15,248 nt of DNA from JBOGOC01 sp050747525. Its GTDB lineage: Bacteria > Acidobacteriota > Polarisedimenticolia > JACPZX01 > DASXTC01. The stretch is from assembly GCA_050747525.1 (NCBI GenBank), contig JBOGOC010000117.1, positions 1 to 15,248 of the forward strand, given 5' to 3'. Both the position numbers and the translations under genes were made by a program. The notes beneath the pieces are model-generated. The model was not told the DNA's origin. It did not search any database and worked only from the letters and a program-made list of their open reading frames with translations. Positions 14,219-15,248 of the stretch are shown in pieces (positions within the stretch are counted from its first letter, which is position 1; each line of letters opens with the position of its first letter).

Positions 14219-14827
14219 CTACTTCTCCTGCGGCTGGACGGACAGCAGCGTGGCCTCGTTATAGGTCACGTTGATGCGGTCGCCCGCTTGGAGCTTCTGG
14301 AGGCGTTCCCGGTTCTTCTTGTCCTGGACCTCGAAGCTGTTGAGGGTTCCATCGGCCATCCGAACCGAGAGGATGTTCCTGTCCTGATCGACGTCCATCA
14401 CGGTCACCGTTGTGTTCACGCGACGGGCCACCGCCCCGCCCGGCATCATCCCGGGCATGCGAGCGAACTCCTCGGTCTCCGAAGGCTCCGGCGCCATCTC
14501 GCCCGGCTTGCTCAGGGCAAGAGTCATCGACTCCGAGTAGCGAGCCATCACCTTGTCGCCGACCCGAATGTTCGAGAAGCGCTCCACCGACTCGGGTACC
14601 CTCACCGTCACCACACGACCCTCCTCTGACCTGAGCGTCACGGTGCGGTTCTCGCGGTCGAACGCCTCAACCGTGGCTGTGACCGTCTTGGCCGCGGGTG
14701 TGATTGCAATCTGCTCGTCAGTCATTGCGTCCGGGTCATCGGCCTCGCTGGCCGGTTGTCCGGGCACGAGCGAGGCGGACGCCGCGCACAGGACGCCCAT
14801 GATAAGAAAGGCGGAAAGACGAGTCAT
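14219..14827 (-). CDS. Exported protein with two similar beta-rich repeats
   Basis: A 202-residue protein with an N-terminal Sec signal (MTRLSAFLIMGVLCAASASL). Cys14 is not in a standard lipobox, so it is probably not a lipoprotein. Two segments of similar plan follow: about 48-107 (TVTATVEAFDRENRTVTLR ... VGDKVMARYSES) and about 138-198 (TVTVMDVDQDRNILSVRMA ... AGDRINVTYNEA). Each runs from a strand through a D-R/D-x-N-x turn to a G-D-K/R-x-x-V/A-x-Y ending, like small OB-like or DUF5666-like beta domains. A Met/Pro-rich linker (about 110-135) joins them. AGGAG about 8 bases upstream supports the ATG at 14827. The function is unknown; perhaps an envelope or periplasmic binding protein. Confidence 0.72.
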   Translation of the reverse strand: MTRLSAFLIMGVLCAASASLVPGQPASEADDPDAMTDEQIAITPAAKTVTATVEAFDRENRTVTLRSEEGRVVTVRVPESVERFSNIRVGDKVMARYSESMTLALSKPGEMAPEPSETEEFARMPGMMPGGAVARRVNTTVTVMDVDQDRNILSVRMADGTLNSFEVQDKKNRERLQKLQAGDRINVTYNEATLLSVQPQEK

Positions 14828-14893
14828 CTCTTCATCTCCTCTGAAAAACGGGGCTCAGATCCATCCTTGCATAGGACCTCACCGGCCGCCCAA

Positions 14894-14914
14894 ACACCGT
14901 GGGTTCCACGGTGT
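14894..14914. promoter_or_regulatory. 9-bp perfect inverted repeat upstream of the 14219-14827 gene
   Basis: ACACCGTGG and CCACGGTGT are perfect inverted arms separated by 3 bases (GTT). The site lies 67 bp before the ATG of the minus-strand gene, where an operator would be expected. No clear promoter was found beside it. It could also be an RNA hairpin or lie near the boundary of the IS element. Confidence 0.4.
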
Positions 14915-15011
14915 CGTGATGCGCAGAGGGGCAGGAATTCCACCGGCACGAGTTACAGCTCGGTCTCGGCGGAGGGGTAGTCGTGCCCTTCGCTGATCAC
15001 CGAGAGTGACG

Positions 15012-15197
15012 CGCTATTGACGCCCTGCAGTGTTGAATAGCGACGTCAAATCATTGATTAGCAACATGGTCGCACGCGAGGCGAGAGTGAATGCCCAAGC
15101 TCACAATTGCGTCTTTTGGTCCCAAAGATGGGATGAGAAGTGCGCCTCTCTCACCTGGTAGCCTTCCGGGGCGGGCCAGGTGCCCAGTGGAGGCGGT
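15012..15197 (+). ncRNA. Candidate IS110 left end with bridge RNA
   Basis: This is the non-coding stretch directly before an IS110-type transposase start, with lower G+C than the flanking genes (about half). It holds stems at 15012-15018/15036-15042 (7 bp, CGCTATT/AATAGCG), 15119-15123/15128-15132 (5 bp) and 15152-15158/15176-15182 (7 bp, CACCTGG/CCAGGTG, 17-base loop). IS110-group elements are known to encode a roughly 180-nt bridge RNA here that pairs with target and donor DNA through internal loops. The exact ends, the loops and the element boundary cannot be fixed from one copy. Confidence 0.35.
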
Positions 15198-15248
15198 ATG
15201 CTCACCATCGGTATCGACTTGGGCGATAAGTGGTCTCATGTCTGTGTG
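15198..15248 (+). CDS. IS110-family transposase, N-terminus only
   Basis: Seventeen residues are visible: MLTIGIDLGDKWSHVCV. GIDLGDKWSHVCV is the first strand of the RuvC-like DEDD domain of IS110-family transposases, with the first catalytic Asp in GIDLG. GGAGG lies 5 bases before the ATG. The gene continues past the window. The family call rests on a short but characteristic motif; another RNase-H-fold protein is less likely. Confidence 0.7.
   Translation, partial: MLTIGIDLGDKWSHVCV

Noticed and set aside
15051..15239. 62-codon minus-strand open frame over the IS110 left end
   Set aside because: It is antisense to the transposase start and its ribosome-binding site, and has no recognisable features.
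1..15248. CRISPR array
   Set aside because: No series of regularly spaced near-identical repeats was found; the repeat pairs present occur only twice and at irregular distances.

Overview
The window is a high-G+C bacterial segment with low-G+C patches. Several things point to an environmental lineage of the Acidobacteriota / Gemmatimonadota / Planctomycetota / 'Eisenbacteria' type: an ECF-like sigma factor of the short Sig-70_X6 type translationally coupled to a large membrane Ser/Thr kinase with TPR-like repeats, several small secreted Cys-rich proteins, and remnants of small receiver proteins. The lineage is inferred from gene style and not proven.

Left third (1-5585): an isoprenoid-lipid locus. 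Three minus-strand genes are packed head to tail: a squalene/phytoene synthase-like enzyme (4314-5390), a geranylgeranyl-reductase-like flavoprotein (3193-4338) and a phytoene-desaturase-like flavoprotein (1718-3190). A plus-strand gene (371-1714) with a C-terminal DUF5995-like domain converges on them, with only 3 bp between the two stop codons. A near-consensus sigma70-type promoter lies before each transcription unit (312-340 plus; 5556-5585 minus). The likely logic is that the synthase builds a polyprenoid and the two flavoenzymes desaturate or reduce it. The role of the DUF5995 protein is unknown.

Middle (5586-6858): 1.3 kb with no convincing gene but several direct and inverted repeats, one of which recurs near the start of the window.

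Centre (6859-11764): a plus-strand operon of a small secreted Cys-rich protein, an exported thioredoxin-fold protein with an EF-hand-like loop, an ECF-like sigma factor, and a Ser/Thr kinase with one membrane segment and a TPR-rich C-terminus. It reads as an envelope-signalling unit with a small exported product.

Right third (11765-15248): two decayed receiver fragments (11788-11976 and 13014-13151) flank a lower-G+C gene (12135-13004). This gene joins a class III nucleotidyl-cyclase-like domain, with both metal Asp residues and the N-x3-R motif kept but the ATP-recognition positions changed, to a C-terminal HEPN-like segment with an R-x4-H motif. It is the best candidate here for an undescribed signalling or defence protein. 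Beyond it lie two tandem secreted Cys-rich small proteins (13200-13472 and 13553-13849), a fragment of a decayed secreted protein, an exported protein with two similar beta-rich repeats (14219-14827), and the left end of an IS110-family element whose transposase starts at 15198 and runs off the window. The non-coding stretch before that start is where IS110-group elements keep their bridge RNA.
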